Below, one piece after another: positions 25,620 to 33,407 of a stretch of DNA of 33,918 bases. A program made the translations under genes and the position numbers. Below the pieces are notes generated by a model. It did not search any database, was not told where the DNA came from, and saw only the letters and a list, made by a program, of their open reading frames with translations. Source of the stretch: Desulfitobacteriaceae bacterium. Its GTDB lineage: Bacteria > Bacillota > Desulfitobacteriia > Desulfitobacteriales > Desulfitobacteriaceae. The stretch is from positions 1 to 33,918 of the forward strand of contig JAQVLN010000010.1 of assembly GCA_028704155.1 (NCBI GenBank), read 5' to 3'. Numbering within the stretch: position 1 is the stretch's first letter; each line of letters opens with the position of its first letter.

Positions 25620-26486
25620 GTGGGGAAAAGGATGAATATAACGGGAATTACGGTTCTCGTTTTCTTTCTGTTGTTAGCTGTTTTGGTTAGTATGCGCCTA
25701 ACAGGACCGGGTACAAATTTCCCCAACCCAGTTGGACGGACAATGCAACTTGTGCTTAACCCAATCGAGAAAGGAATATTAACTGTTGGCAATACATTAA
25801 AGAGAAATACTAAAGCTTTATGGAGTTTCAGTAAAGTCGAACAAGAAAATTTGAGCCTGCGTCAGCAAGTTGATCAATTAACTAGTGATAATTTAAGGTT
25901 AAAAGAGCAAGTTTTAGCCGGCATGCGTTTCGAAGACTTGAATGAGGGGTTGTTCCGCAGTCCAACCCTTGATAAATTTGAAAAAGTTGGGGCTAGTATT
26001 ATCAATAGAAATCCCACAGCCTGGTATCAGACGATAACTGTTAACAGGGGGACAAAAGATGGTATTGAAATAAATGATGCTGTCATTGCTCAGCTTGGTT
26101 TGGTTGGCAAAGTTGTAACAGTTTACCCCGAGAGTTCAGAGGTGTTATTGATTTCGGACGGTGAAGCACAAGTAGGTGCCTTGGTCCGCAGTGATACCGG
26201 AACAGCTGCTTATGGAATTGTTCAAGGTACTTATAAACGTAGTTCGCGGTTAACAGCCGCTGGAAATTTTCAAATGTTGTTTCGCCGGGAGGATTATGTA
26301 AATGTCAGTGATCTGGTTTTGACATCAGGCCTTGGCGGTGTTTACCCGAAGGATATTCCAATAGGTAAAATAAAGCAGATCATGTTGGAGGATTCAGGCC
26401 TGTTAAAAATAGCCTATATTGAACCTCTGGTTGATTTCGATTCGCTTGAAGAAGTTATTATTGTAAAAACAAATGGGGGAAAATGA
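25620..26486 (+). CDS. mreC: Rod-shape protein MreC
   Basis: Bitopic membrane protein that links MreB to the extracytoplasmic PBP2/RodA synthase. The single transmembrane helix is at about residues 8-26. A coiled coil (about 68-100: VEQENLSLRQQVDQLTSDN) follows, then the two beta-barrel domains with VGASIINRNPTAWYQTI and DDAVI-like repeats. The length of 288 residues is normal. The GTG at 25620 follows GGGAGG by 8 bases. The stop overlaps the mreD start (ATGA), so the two are coupled. Confidence 0.95.
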   Translation: MGKRMNITGITVLVFFLLLAVLVSMRLTGPGTNFPNPVGRTMQLVLNPIEKGILTVGNTLKRNTKALWSFSKVEQENLSLRQQVDQLTSDNLRLKEQVLAGMRFEDLNEGLFRSPTLDKFEKVGASIINRNPTAWYQTITVNRGTKDGIEINDAVIAQLGLVGKVVTVYPESSEVLLISDGEAQVGALVRSDTGTAAYGIVQGTYKRSSRLTAAGNFQMLFRREDYVNVSDLVLTSGLGGVYPKDIPIGKIKQIMLEDSGLLKIAYIEPLVDFDSLEEVIIVKTNGGK

Positions 26487-26992
26487 TGCGCTGTTTGCTG
26501 ATTGTAATTATGTTGTTGATTAGTTTTGTTTTACAGGGAACAGTTTTTTATTTTTGGGATTGGTTTGGAATCAAACCTGATTTGGTGATGCTCCTGGTAA
26601 TATATATTGCCTTGCATAGTCGCCTTTTTACAGGAATGCTGTGGGGTTTGGGTATAGGTATTATTGAAGATTTATATTTGGGTTATTTTATCGGAATGTC
26701 TGCTTTTACTTTTGCCGGCGTAGCTTTATTGAGTAACTGGTTAGCCCAACGTTGCTATAAAGAAAATCTTTTATTTATTGTTTTGCTGGTTTTTTCAGTT
26801 TCTGTTGTCGGGGAGTTATTAGCAATCTTTTTAAGTTTGGGTGCGGGTATGCATTGGCAGTTGGGTGCCATAGTGCGTATTTCAGTTGGAATCGCCTGTT
26901 ATAATCTCATTCTTGTTCCGGCCACCTATCCTCTCATACATCGTTCGTTTCTTTACGGATGGTTGCGTTACAGGCCGAAATATGAACAATAA
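26483..26992 (+). CDS. mreD: Rod-shape protein MreD
   Basis: Polytopic membrane protein of the elongasome, 169 residues with about five to six hydrophobic helices and few charged residues. The N terminus (CLLIVIMLLISFVLQGTVF) and the internal IKPDLVMLLVIYIAL and GLGIGIIEDLYLG segments fit the MreD family. The ATG overlaps the mreC stop by 4 bases, which is strong context evidence. It ends 67 bases before mrdA. Confidence 0.93.
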   Translation: MMRCLLIVIMLLISFVLQGTVFYFWDWFGIKPDLVMLLVIYIALHSRLFTGMLWGLGIGIIEDLYLGYFIGMSAFTFAGVALLSNWLAQRCYKENLLFIVLLVFSVSVVGELLAIFLSLGAGMHWQLGAIVRISVGIACYNLILVPATYPLIHRSFLYGWLRYRPKYEQ

Positions 26993-27059
26993 TCTGAATA
27001 GTGGATAAGTAGTTGGTATGATGATTGTATTTCGAACAGGAGGTTGAAGCGTTCAGCGT

Positions 27060-29147
27060 ATGGAGAGAATGGATGAAAGAGAACGGAAACCTTTTAAGAA
27101 GCGGCTTGGGGTATTGCGGGTTGTTGTAATTTTGGTCTTTCTGGTTCTTGGCTTTAATTTGTGGGGGTTGCAGATCAATCAAGCTGCCTATTATGAAACA
27201 AAGGCCAAAGGAAATGCCCTGCGCTTAGTCACAGTTCCGGCAACCAGAGGGGATATAACAGATCAGAATGGAAAAATAATAGTGACAAGTGTTCCTAAGT
27301 TTGCTTTAACACTCGACTGGCTTGATTTGCAGCAAGCAAAGAACTATAATTGGAAAGATGTTGTCAGACGCTTGGCGTCTTATCTTAAACCATATTGGCC
27401 CAATCCTGCCCAAACGGAGGAGTCAATCACTGTAGATATTCTGGCAATGATCCAGAATCACCAGTGGGAGCGTTATCGACCGCTAATCATTCTTAAGGAT
27501 ATTTCACCAGCTTTACAGGCAGTTGTTGCCGAGCACCAGAATGAACTGCCGGGTGTAGGTATTGCAGCAGTGCCTGAACGTATATATCCTCAAAATACTT
27601 TAGCAGGGCAATTATTGGGTTATGTACGTGAAATCAGTGATGCGGAAATAACTCAATTCAATCAGAATCCGGAAATATTGAAGGAAGACTTTAAATATAC
27701 CCAGGGCGATTTAGTTGGTAAAATGGGTGTTGAGAAAGCATATGACTATTGGTTACGGGGCCAGGAAGGGGTACAACAAGTAGAAGTTGATAATAATACC
27801 CGTCCATTGTCTAAGGAGATTATTCAAACTCCGCACCCCGGCGGAACCGTGCAATTAACAGTTGACGCTGACCTTCAAAGTGTTGTGGAGAACTCAATTG
27901 ATGAAGTTTTAAAGAAAGTTCAAAGTGTACATTCTAATTCCAAGGCTGGGGCCGCTGTAGTTATTGATGTGAATACAGGTAAAATTTTAGCAATGGCTTC
28001 CCGGCCTGCGATGAATCCTAATGACCTGATCGGGACCATCTCCGAAGAAACAGCCGAAAACTATTTTCGCACTGAAAGAGCCCCTTCTTTTAACAGGGCG
28101 CTTTCGGGGCTTTATGCGCCAGGGTCGACCTTTAAAGTATTGACTGCAGTTGCGGCCTTGCATTCAAATGTTATTACCCCCGAGGAACAGATTTACAGTG
28201 CCATGTCCTCATTGGGAACTGCTTCAGATCAAGCCCAGGGTTTCCCGGAGTGGAGCGGTTACAGTTTTGGTTTAGTGGATATATACAGGGGAATAGCTTT
28301 ATCTTCGGATATCTATTTTGAGGTGGTTGGCCGGCGGGTTTTTGATACTAAGCCTGAATTAATTCCTCAAATAGCCCATGAATTTGGGCTGGGTGTTTTA
28401 TCAGGTGTAGATTTACCCGGAGATGCACAGGGAACAGTTCCCTCTCCCGAGTGGAAAAGATCGTATTTTCAACCGGGATATGATAAGCAGAGGGACGAGA
28501 AACTCGAAGCTATCAAAAATAAATATATTGAAGAAATCACAAATGCTGCCGATAATAAGGCTAAACAAAAACTTATGGCTACTAAGGAAGCAGAGGAACA
28601 GCAGGTTCAGGTTTGGTATAAACAAATGATCAATGAATTTGTAAATTGGAAGCCATATGATAGTTATAATAATGCAATTGGGCAAGGGGATAATTCCTAT
28701 ACCCCTTTACAGTTGGCAAACTTTGTAGCAACCCTTGTCAATGGCGGAAAGCATTTTAGACCGTATATAGTGGATAAAATAATAGATCCGGTTGATGGTT
28801 CTGTTATGAAAGAAAATAAGCCTGAAATATTAAATACTGTTTCTGTTGCACCCGATAAGTTGGAAGTTGTTAAAAAAGCGATGTCCGGAGTTACTTCCGG
28901 GGAGGGCACAGCAAGATCATTGTTTGCCGATGTTCCGGAATATACCGGCGGGGCGAAAACCGGAACTGCTCAACTCGGTTCCAAGGACACCAGCCTGGAA
29001 GAAGTATATAATGGGGTTTTTGTTGCTTTTGCTCCTTATGACAATCCGCAAATTGCCTTTGCCGGAGTTATTGAATATGGTGGACATGGCGGAGATACAG
29101 CCGGTCTTGTCGCAAAAGCAGCTTTTAAGCAGCATTTCGGCTGGTAG
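27060..29147 (+). CDS. mrdA: Penicillin-binding protein 2 (elongation transpeptidase)
   Basis: Class B PBP that cross-links side-wall peptidoglycan together with RodA. The anchor helix is at about residues 18-38. The dimerisation/pedestal region begins with TRGDITDQNGKI. Catalytic motifs are S356-T-F-K359, S415-S-D417 (the PBP2-type variant of SxN) and K633-T-G. A Lys/Glu-rich stretch (about 475-525) between the second and third motifs is a surface insertion. The length of 695 residues fits PBP2 without PASTA domains. AGGAGG at 27038-27043 is 16 bases from the ATG at 27060, unusually far, and no better in-frame start exists, so the true start is slightly uncertain. It follows mreD and precedes minC. 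Confidence 0.95.
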   Translation: MERMDERERKPFKKRLGVLRVVVILVFLVLGFNLWGLQINQAAYYETKAKGNALRLVTVPATRGDITDQNGKIIVTSVPKFALTLDWLDLQQAKNYNWKDVVRRLASYLKPYWPNPAQTEESITVDILAMIQNHQWERYRPLIILKDISPALQAVVAEHQNELPGVGIAAVPERIYPQNTLAGQLLGYVREISDAEITQFNQNPEILKEDFKYTQGDLVGKMGVEKAYDYWLRGQEGVQQVEVDNNTRPLSKEIIQTPHPGGTVQLTVDADLQSVVENSIDEVLKKVQSVHSNSKAGAAVVIDVNTGKILAMASRPAMNPNDLIGTISEETAENYFRTERAPSFNRALSGLYAPGSTFKVLTAVAALHSNVITPEEQIYSAMSSLGTASDQAQGFPEWSGYSFGLVDIYRGIALSSDIYFEVVGRRVFDTKPELIPQIAHEFGLGVLSGVDLPGDAQGTVPSPEWKRSYFQPGYDKQRDEKLEAIKNKYIEEITNAADNKAKQKLMATKEAEEQQVQVWYKQMINEFVNWKPYDSYNNAIGQGDNSYTPLQLANFVATLVNGGKHFRPYIVDKIIDPVDGSVMKENKPEILNTVSVAPDKLEVVKKAMSGVTSGEGTARSLFADVPEYTGGAKTGTAQLGSKDTSLEEVYNGVFVAFAPYDNPQIAFAGVIEYGGHGGDTAGLVAKAAFKQHFGW

Positions 29148-29291
29148 GAAAAGAATTATCATTGAAAGAGGCTTAAAATGTCTTCAAGTTTTTTTACTTA
29201 AGAAAAAGGGAATTACGCTTACCCTGTAGAAATTATTGTAGTATTTATTTAGGGAGCCAGACACAGGCAACAATGGGGGATTGTAGATTTT

Positions 29292-29945
29292 ATGCAAACA
29301 AAACATGTTGTTCTTAAGGGTACCCGTGAAGGATTAGTACTTTATCTTGATCCCCATTTGGAATTCAATATTCTTTTGGATGAAATCGAGAATAATTTAA
29401 CAAAGGCTAATCAATTTCTTCAGGGTGCTGCAGTTCATTGTTACTGGGTAGAAAAGGAATGCTCGGAAAAACAAAGTGAGTCTTTGATTGGCATCTTAGA
29501 ACGGCATGGCTTGGAATTTAGCGGGTGGCTGACTGCCGCTGATTTGCCGGTTCCCGAGAAGAAAATTCCTGAGAGTACTATGCCTGAGGCAAAACGTTTT
29601 TGGGAGGAAGGAATAGCGGAGGCTAAGTGCCTTTTTGTAGAAAAGACCTTGCGCTCGGGGAAAAGTATTAATTTCAATGGTCATGTTTTGGTTATAGGAG
29701 ATGTTAATCCTGGAGCGGAAATTATCGCCACTGGAAATATTATTGTTTTAGGGGTCCTGCGGGGGGTGGCTCATGCCGGGGTTGCAGGTGAGCGGAACGC
29801 TGTAGTTACCGCCTACCATTTAAATCCAACTCAATTACGGATAGCTGATCATGTTACCAGGGCGCCTGATGAAGAAGTTGCCTGGCGGGGGCCTGAGATT
29901 GCCAGGATCAGCAACGGAAAAATCATTGTGGAAAGCTTGGTTTAA
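29292..29945 (+). CDS. minC: Septum site-determining protein MinC
   Basis: FtsZ inhibitor that blocks polar division when bound to MinD. The N-terminal domain (about 1-95) is divergent, as usual. The C-terminal beta-helix (about 110-217) carries GDVNPGAEIIATGNIIVLG followed by LRGVAHAG, the core family signature that contacts MinD and mediates dimerisation. The length of 217 residues is typical. GGGGGA at 29275-29280 precedes the ATG by 11 bases. The 144-base gap after mrdA holds only a weak hairpin near 29180, so minC may be read through from the mre operon. It heads minC-minD-minE. Confidence 0.95.
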   Translation: MQTKHVVLKGTREGLVLYLDPHLEFNILLDEIENNLTKANQFLQGAAVHCYWVEKECSEKQSESLIGILERHGLEFSGWLTAADLPVPEKKIPESTMPEAKRFWEEGIAEAKCLFVEKTLRSGKSINFNGHVLVIGDVNPGAEIIATGNIIVLGVLRGVAHAGVAGERNAVVTAYHLNPTQLRIADHVTRAPDEEVAWRGPEIARISNGKIIVESLV

Positions 29946-30000
29946 TGTAAATAGAGGGAAATCTTGTTTATTCACTATGTTTTGAAAGGCAGGTTTAAAT

Positions 30001-30795
30001 ATGGGAGAAGTAATTGTTGTGACTTCAGGAAAAGGGGGAGTGGGTAAAACTACAACTTCGGCCAACCTTGGAACAGGATTAGCTGCCTTAGGTCAAAAGG
30101 TTGTACTTGTAGATACAGATATTGGTCTTCGCAATCTGGATGTAGTCATGGGACTGGAAAATCGCATAGTTTATGATCTTATCGATGTTACTAGTGGCAA
30201 TTGCAAATTGAAACAGTCCCTGATTAAAGATAAACGTTTTGCTAACTTATATTTATTGCCGGCTGCTCAAACTAAAGACAAAAGTGCTATTGATCCTGAG
30301 CAGATGCTAAAACTTTGCCAGGAACTTAAGAAAGAGTTCGATTATACTATTATCGATTGCCCGGCCGGTATTGAACAAGGTTTCCGTAATGCTATAGCCG
30401 GAGCAGATTGCGCTATTGTAGTAACCACGCCTGAGGTCAGTGCAGTTCGTGATGCCGATCGCATTATCGGTTTATTGGAAGCTGCAGAATTATACAATCC
30501 CAAATTAATTATTAACAGGATAAAACCTGTTATGGTTAAACGGGGAGACATGATGGATATCTCGGATATTCTGGATATCCTGGCAATCGATCTTTTGGGA
30601 GTTGTTCCTGATGATGAAAGTATTGTTATTTCGACAAATAAAGGGGAACCTGCTGTAATGAATAAGGCCTCTAAAGCAGGTGAAGCCTATCGTCGGATGA
30701 CCGATAGAATTCGTGGAGAGGAAGTTCCTTTAATGAATTTGGATATACCGGATAGCTTCTTTGAGAAATTCAAGAAATTGATAGGGATGAGATAG
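30001..30795 (+). CDS. minD: Septum site-determining ATPase MinD
   Basis: ParA/Mrp-type ATPase that recruits MinC to the membrane. The deviant Walker A KGGVGKTT carries K11 (signature) and K16; VLVDTDIGLRNLD and TIIDCPAG are the switch motifs. The C-terminal amphipathic membrane-targeting helix is FFEKFKKLIGM. 264 residues is normal. The ATG at 30001 follows AAAGGCAGG. Only 2 bases separate its stop from the minE GTG. Confidence 0.97.
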   Translation: MGEVIVVTSGKGGVGKTTTSANLGTGLAALGQKVVLVDTDIGLRNLDVVMGLENRIVYDLIDVTSGNCKLKQSLIKDKRFANLYLLPAAQTKDKSAIDPEQMLKLCQELKKEFDYTIIDCPAGIEQGFRNAIAGADCAIVVTTPEVSAVRDADRIIGLLEAAELYNPKLIINRIKPVMVKRGDMMDISDILDILAIDLLGVVPDDESIVISTNKGEPAVMNKASKAGEAYRRMTDRIRGEEVPLMNLDIPDSFFEKFKKLIGMR

Positions 30796-30797
30796 CC

Positions 30798-31100
30798 GTG
30801 GCAAGAGAGAGGGGGAAAAAGTCCTTGTTGGAATTTATCAGCCGGATGTTGGGCAAGGAAAATGCCACAAGCAAAAACGTAGCTAAAGAACGGTTACGCC
30901 TTGTCCTTGTTCATGATCGTGCGAGCATATCTCCATATATGCTTAATAAGTTGAAAGAAGATCTCATAAAAGTAATTTCTAATTACATGGAAATTGATGA
31001 GTCTACCTTGGAAGTTAATCTTAGTCAGGACGATAAGGAGGTAGCCCTTGTAGCGAATATACCCGTTTTAAAGATGAAAAGGGATTTTGCCAATAAATAA
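30798..31100 (+). CDS. minE: Cell-division topological specificity factor MinE
   Basis: Stimulates MinD ATPase and generates pole-to-pole oscillation. The N-terminal LLEFISRMLG is the membrane and MinD-contacting helix, RLRLVLVHDRA is the anti-MinCD strand, and the C-terminal topological domain contains SPYMLNKLKEDLIKVISNY. 100 residues is slightly longer than E. coli MinE. The GTG start is 2 bases after minD. Having MinE here implies an oscillating Min system, in contrast to Bacillus, which uses DivIVA. Its last two stop-codon bases form the first two bases of a 20-bp inverted repeat. Confidence 0.93.
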   Translation: MARERGKKSLLEFISRMLGKENATSKNVAKERLRLVLVHDRASISPYMLNKLKEDLIKVISNYMEIDESTLEVNLSQDDKEVALVANIPVLKMKRDFANK

Positions 31101-31328
31101 TTCATAATTCATAATGCACAATCCTCAATTATGAATGTTTATCTTAATTTTGGATGGTTTTTGCTGAAATAGGAAATGCCAATTAAGAAAGACCGCGTGG
31201 AGATAGTCACCCGGTCTTTAATGCTGATCCCGCTTGAACCATAAAATAGTTATTATTCCTTAATTATTGCACTTAGCCTTCGGCAAATCATTATGAAGCT
31301 GGAAATTATGCATTATGAATTATGAATT
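31099..31328. mobile_element. 230-bp element with perfect 20-bp terminal inverted repeats (MITE-like)
   Basis: AATTCATAATTCATAATGCA at 31099-31118 is repeated as its exact reverse complement at 31309-31328. The interior has no coding frame I can support. It contains an AAAGACCG/CGGTCTTT hairpin (31188-31195 with 31212-31219) and further ATTATGAA motifs near 31128 and 31290. The size and structure resemble a non-autonomous miniature inverted-repeat transposable element. No target-site duplication is visible, so transposition is not proven. It starts in the minE stop codon and ends directly before the rodA SD. Confidence 0.6.
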
Positions 31329-31341
31329 GAGGGAAAAAGCA

Positions 31342-32475
31342 ATGCAGTTGAAACGGCATCTTCAGAATCTTGATCTTATATTCCTGCTTTTTTTAATATT
31401 GCTATTAAGCTCCAGCCTGATAATACTGAGTACTGCCTCCATAAATATCGACAAAGAGCAGCCGTTCCATTATGTTCAGCTTCAGGCTCTTTGGATTTTC
31501 GTTGGACTTATTTTGACATGTATCATTGCGTCCGTTGACTATCAGAAATGGCGTCACTTCAGTAAATGGATTTACGCTGTCAATCTGATGTTGTTGCTTG
31601 CAGTTATCCTTTTTGGAAATGAAGCTAAAGGAGCAACACGTTGGATAACGGTTACATCCAGTTTCGCGATCCAGCCTTCGGAATTCGCTAAAGTCTTTAT
31701 TATTATTACTTTGGCTGATTTTCTGGCTAAGCGCGAAAAAAATCTAAATCGTTTTAGGGATTTCATAGCCCCTTCATTGTTTGTGCTGATCCCAATGGCT
31801 TTAATTTGTTTACAGCCTGATTTAGGAACTGCTTTGGTATTCGGAGCAATTTTTGTGGGTATGATGTTTGTTGCCGGGGCTAATCCCCGCAAATTGGGAG
31901 CTTTGCTTTTAGGAATCGGTTTGATAGTGGGGGTTGCTTTGTGGCTGCATTTTGCTCAGGGAATTCCTTTGCCTTTAAAGGACTATCAATTAAAACGTTT
32001 GATAATATTTCTGGATCCGGCCTCTGATATTGCCGGTGATGGTTTTCATATTATCCAATCAATTTGGGCCATTGGTTCAGGTGGTTTATGGGGCAAGGGA
32101 TATCGCATGGGAACACAGGGGCAACTTAATTTTCTGCCGGAACATCATACAGACTTTATCTTCTCTGTAGTAGGCGAAGAATTCGGTTTCATTGGTACAA
32201 TCAGCCTGTTGTTTTTCTTTTGTATTTTTTTATTACGCAGTATACGTATCGCAGTCCAATCCCGTGACCTCTATGGAACATTGATTGCCAGTGGTATAAT
32301 ATCAATGTTTGCCTTCCATATCTTGGTGAATGTCGGGATGACTTCGGGAATTATGCCCGTGACCGGAATACCTTTGCTCCTCATCAGCTATGGAGGCAAT
32401 AATATGTTATCAAATATGTTGGCAATTGGCTTATTGCTGAGTATTAATCTTAGACGGCAGAGGTTAATGTTTTAA
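31342..32475 (+). CDS. rodA: SEDS peptidoglycan glycosyltransferase RodA
   Basis: Polymerises glycan strands from lipid II in partnership with PBP2. It has about ten hydrophobic helices and the family signatures IQPSEFAK, QPDLGTALV, FLPEHHTDFIFSVVGEEFG (with the conserved Asp, presumed catalytic) and SGIMPVTGIPLLLISYGG. The ATG at 31342 is used because GAGGG at 31329-31333 lies 8 bases upstream; an in-frame ATG at 31315 would start inside the inverted-repeat arm and lacks an SD. The length of 377 residues is normal. An intrinsic terminator follows, which ends the mre-min-rodA run. Confidence 0.96.
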   Translation: MQLKRHLQNLDLIFLLFLILLLSSSLIILSTASINIDKEQPFHYVQLQALWIFVGLILTCIIASVDYQKWRHFSKWIYAVNLMLLLAVILFGNEAKGATRWITVTSSFAIQPSEFAKVFIIITLADFLAKREKNLNRFRDFIAPSLFVLIPMALICLQPDLGTALVFGAIFVGMMFVAGANPRKLGALLLGIGLIVGVALWLHFAQGIPLPLKDYQLKRLIIFLDPASDIAGDGFHIIQSIWAIGSGGLWGKGYRMGTQGQLNFLPEHHTDFIFSVVGEEFGFIGTISLLFFFCIFLLRSIRIAVQSRDLYGTLIASGIISMFAFHILVNVGMTSGIMPVTGIPLLLISYGGNNMLSNMLAIGLLLSINLRRQRLMF

Positions 32476-32504
32476 TAATCTGCTTCCAGGATTCAAATTC
32501 AAAC

Positions 32505-32543
32505 TAGAACTGCAAGAAGTTTTTTCTGTGGTTCTATTTTTTT
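32505..32543 (+). terminator. Intrinsic terminator after rodA
   Basis: TAGAAC (32505-32510) pairs with GTTCTA (32531-32536), extendable by wobble pairs inward, followed by seven T. The spoIVFA gene therefore needs its own (probably sporulation-specific) promoter within 32544-32600, which I could not assign. Confidence 0.75.
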
Positions 32544-32618
32544 GTCTAGGGAATAAAGCTTAATAAAGACTAATGTGGCAAATAATGGGTAGCGCGATCA
32601 GGTGAGGGTGGGCTGACA

Positions 32619-33380
32619 ATGAATCCGTTTGAACGTTGGGATGACTGGGAATGGGAGAAGGCTGCCAGGGAGGTAGGGAGAGAAAGTGGAATCAACCCCC
32701 GTTGGAAACCAAAACAAAGAAAACCTGGTTTTAAACCGGTCGGCAGGAATTATTTACAGAGATTAAATAACAGTCAGAAGAAAGTCTTGCTGGCAGCCTT
32801 GGCTTTTTTGACCCTATTCTTTAGTTCGCATAATCAGGATCCGATTTCTCAAGCAATCCATGCTTACTATAATAATGTCATGACCGGGGAGAATTTCTAT
32901 ACAGCAATGAATGGCATGGCTAAAGAAGCTCTTCGTTTGAGTAATTTGGATTCAGCCGGTGTTCCGGTTGATGCGCTTGTAAAAGAGAGATTTCTGCCTC
33001 CGGTTTCCGGGCCGGTGGTTGCCGGTTTTGGGGCAACTTCCAAGGATGAACAAGGAAAAACTTTGATTCATAAGGGGATTGATGTTTCAAGTGCCTTGGG
33101 AGTAGCTGTTGTTGCTCCTGATCTGGGAGTTGTTACCTTGATCGGGCTGGATAAGCAACTGGGTAGAATTGTTATGCTTGACCATGGTGATGGTTGGAGT
33201 TCGCTTTTAGGTAATCTTGGTGATGTGTATGTTCAGAAGGGAGACCGTGTTCCAAAAGGAGCTGTTTTAGGGACTGTTGGCTTATCGGCTCCGCTTAAAA
33301 AGCCATGGCTGCATTTTGAAATTCGCAGGAACAATCAAGCAGTTAATCCTTTACCCTATATTATAAAGCAGAAGACTTGA
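32619..33380 (+). CDS. spoIVFA: SpoIVFA-like membrane protein with a degenerate M23/LytM domain
   Basis: In B. subtilis SpoIVFA holds and inhibits the protease SpoIVFB in the outer forespore membrane. This 253-residue protein has a charged, Trp-rich N terminus, one transmembrane helix (about 54-70) and a LytM-like domain (about 128-247: HKGIDVSSALG, then LDHGDGWSSLLGNL). The first ligand pair H151/D155 is present, but the HxH motif reads WLH (230-232) and the YAHL histidine is lost (LGNL), so it is unlikely to be an active peptidase. The ATG at 32619 follows GAGGGTGGG. It directly precedes an M50 protease gene by 27 bases, the spoIVFA-spoIVFB arrangement, and follows the min/rod genes, as min precedes spoIVF in Bacillus. 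Confidence 0.88.
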   Translation: MNPFERWDDWEWEKAAREVGRESGINPRWKPKQRKPGFKPVGRNYLQRLNNSQKKVLLAALAFLTLFFSSHNQDPISQAIHAYYNNVMTGENFYTAMNGMAKEALRLSNLDSAGVPVDALVKERFLPPVSGPVVAGFGATSKDEQGKTLIHKGIDVSSALGVAVVAPDLGVVTLIGLDKQLGRIVMLDHGDGWSSLLGNLGDVYVQKGDRVPKGAVLGTVGLSAPLKKPWLHFEIRRNNQAVNPLPYIIKQKT

Positions 33381-33407
33381 TGATAAATTAAGTTTGGGGT
33401 TGGTGAA

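Noticed and set aside
28846-29229. 127-codon frame overlapping the end of mrdA
   Set aside because: It lies mostly inside the conserved KTG-containing end of PBP2 in another frame and has no family resemblance.
31099-31328. Reading the repeats near minE-rodA as a CRISPR array
   Set aside because: There are only two arms in inverted orientation with unequal interior; no regularly spaced direct repeats or cas genes are present.
31315-31341. Upstream start for rodA at 31315
   Set aside because: It lies in the inverted-repeat arm without an SD, while the ATG at 31342 has GAGGG at normal spacing and gives the usual RodA N terminus.
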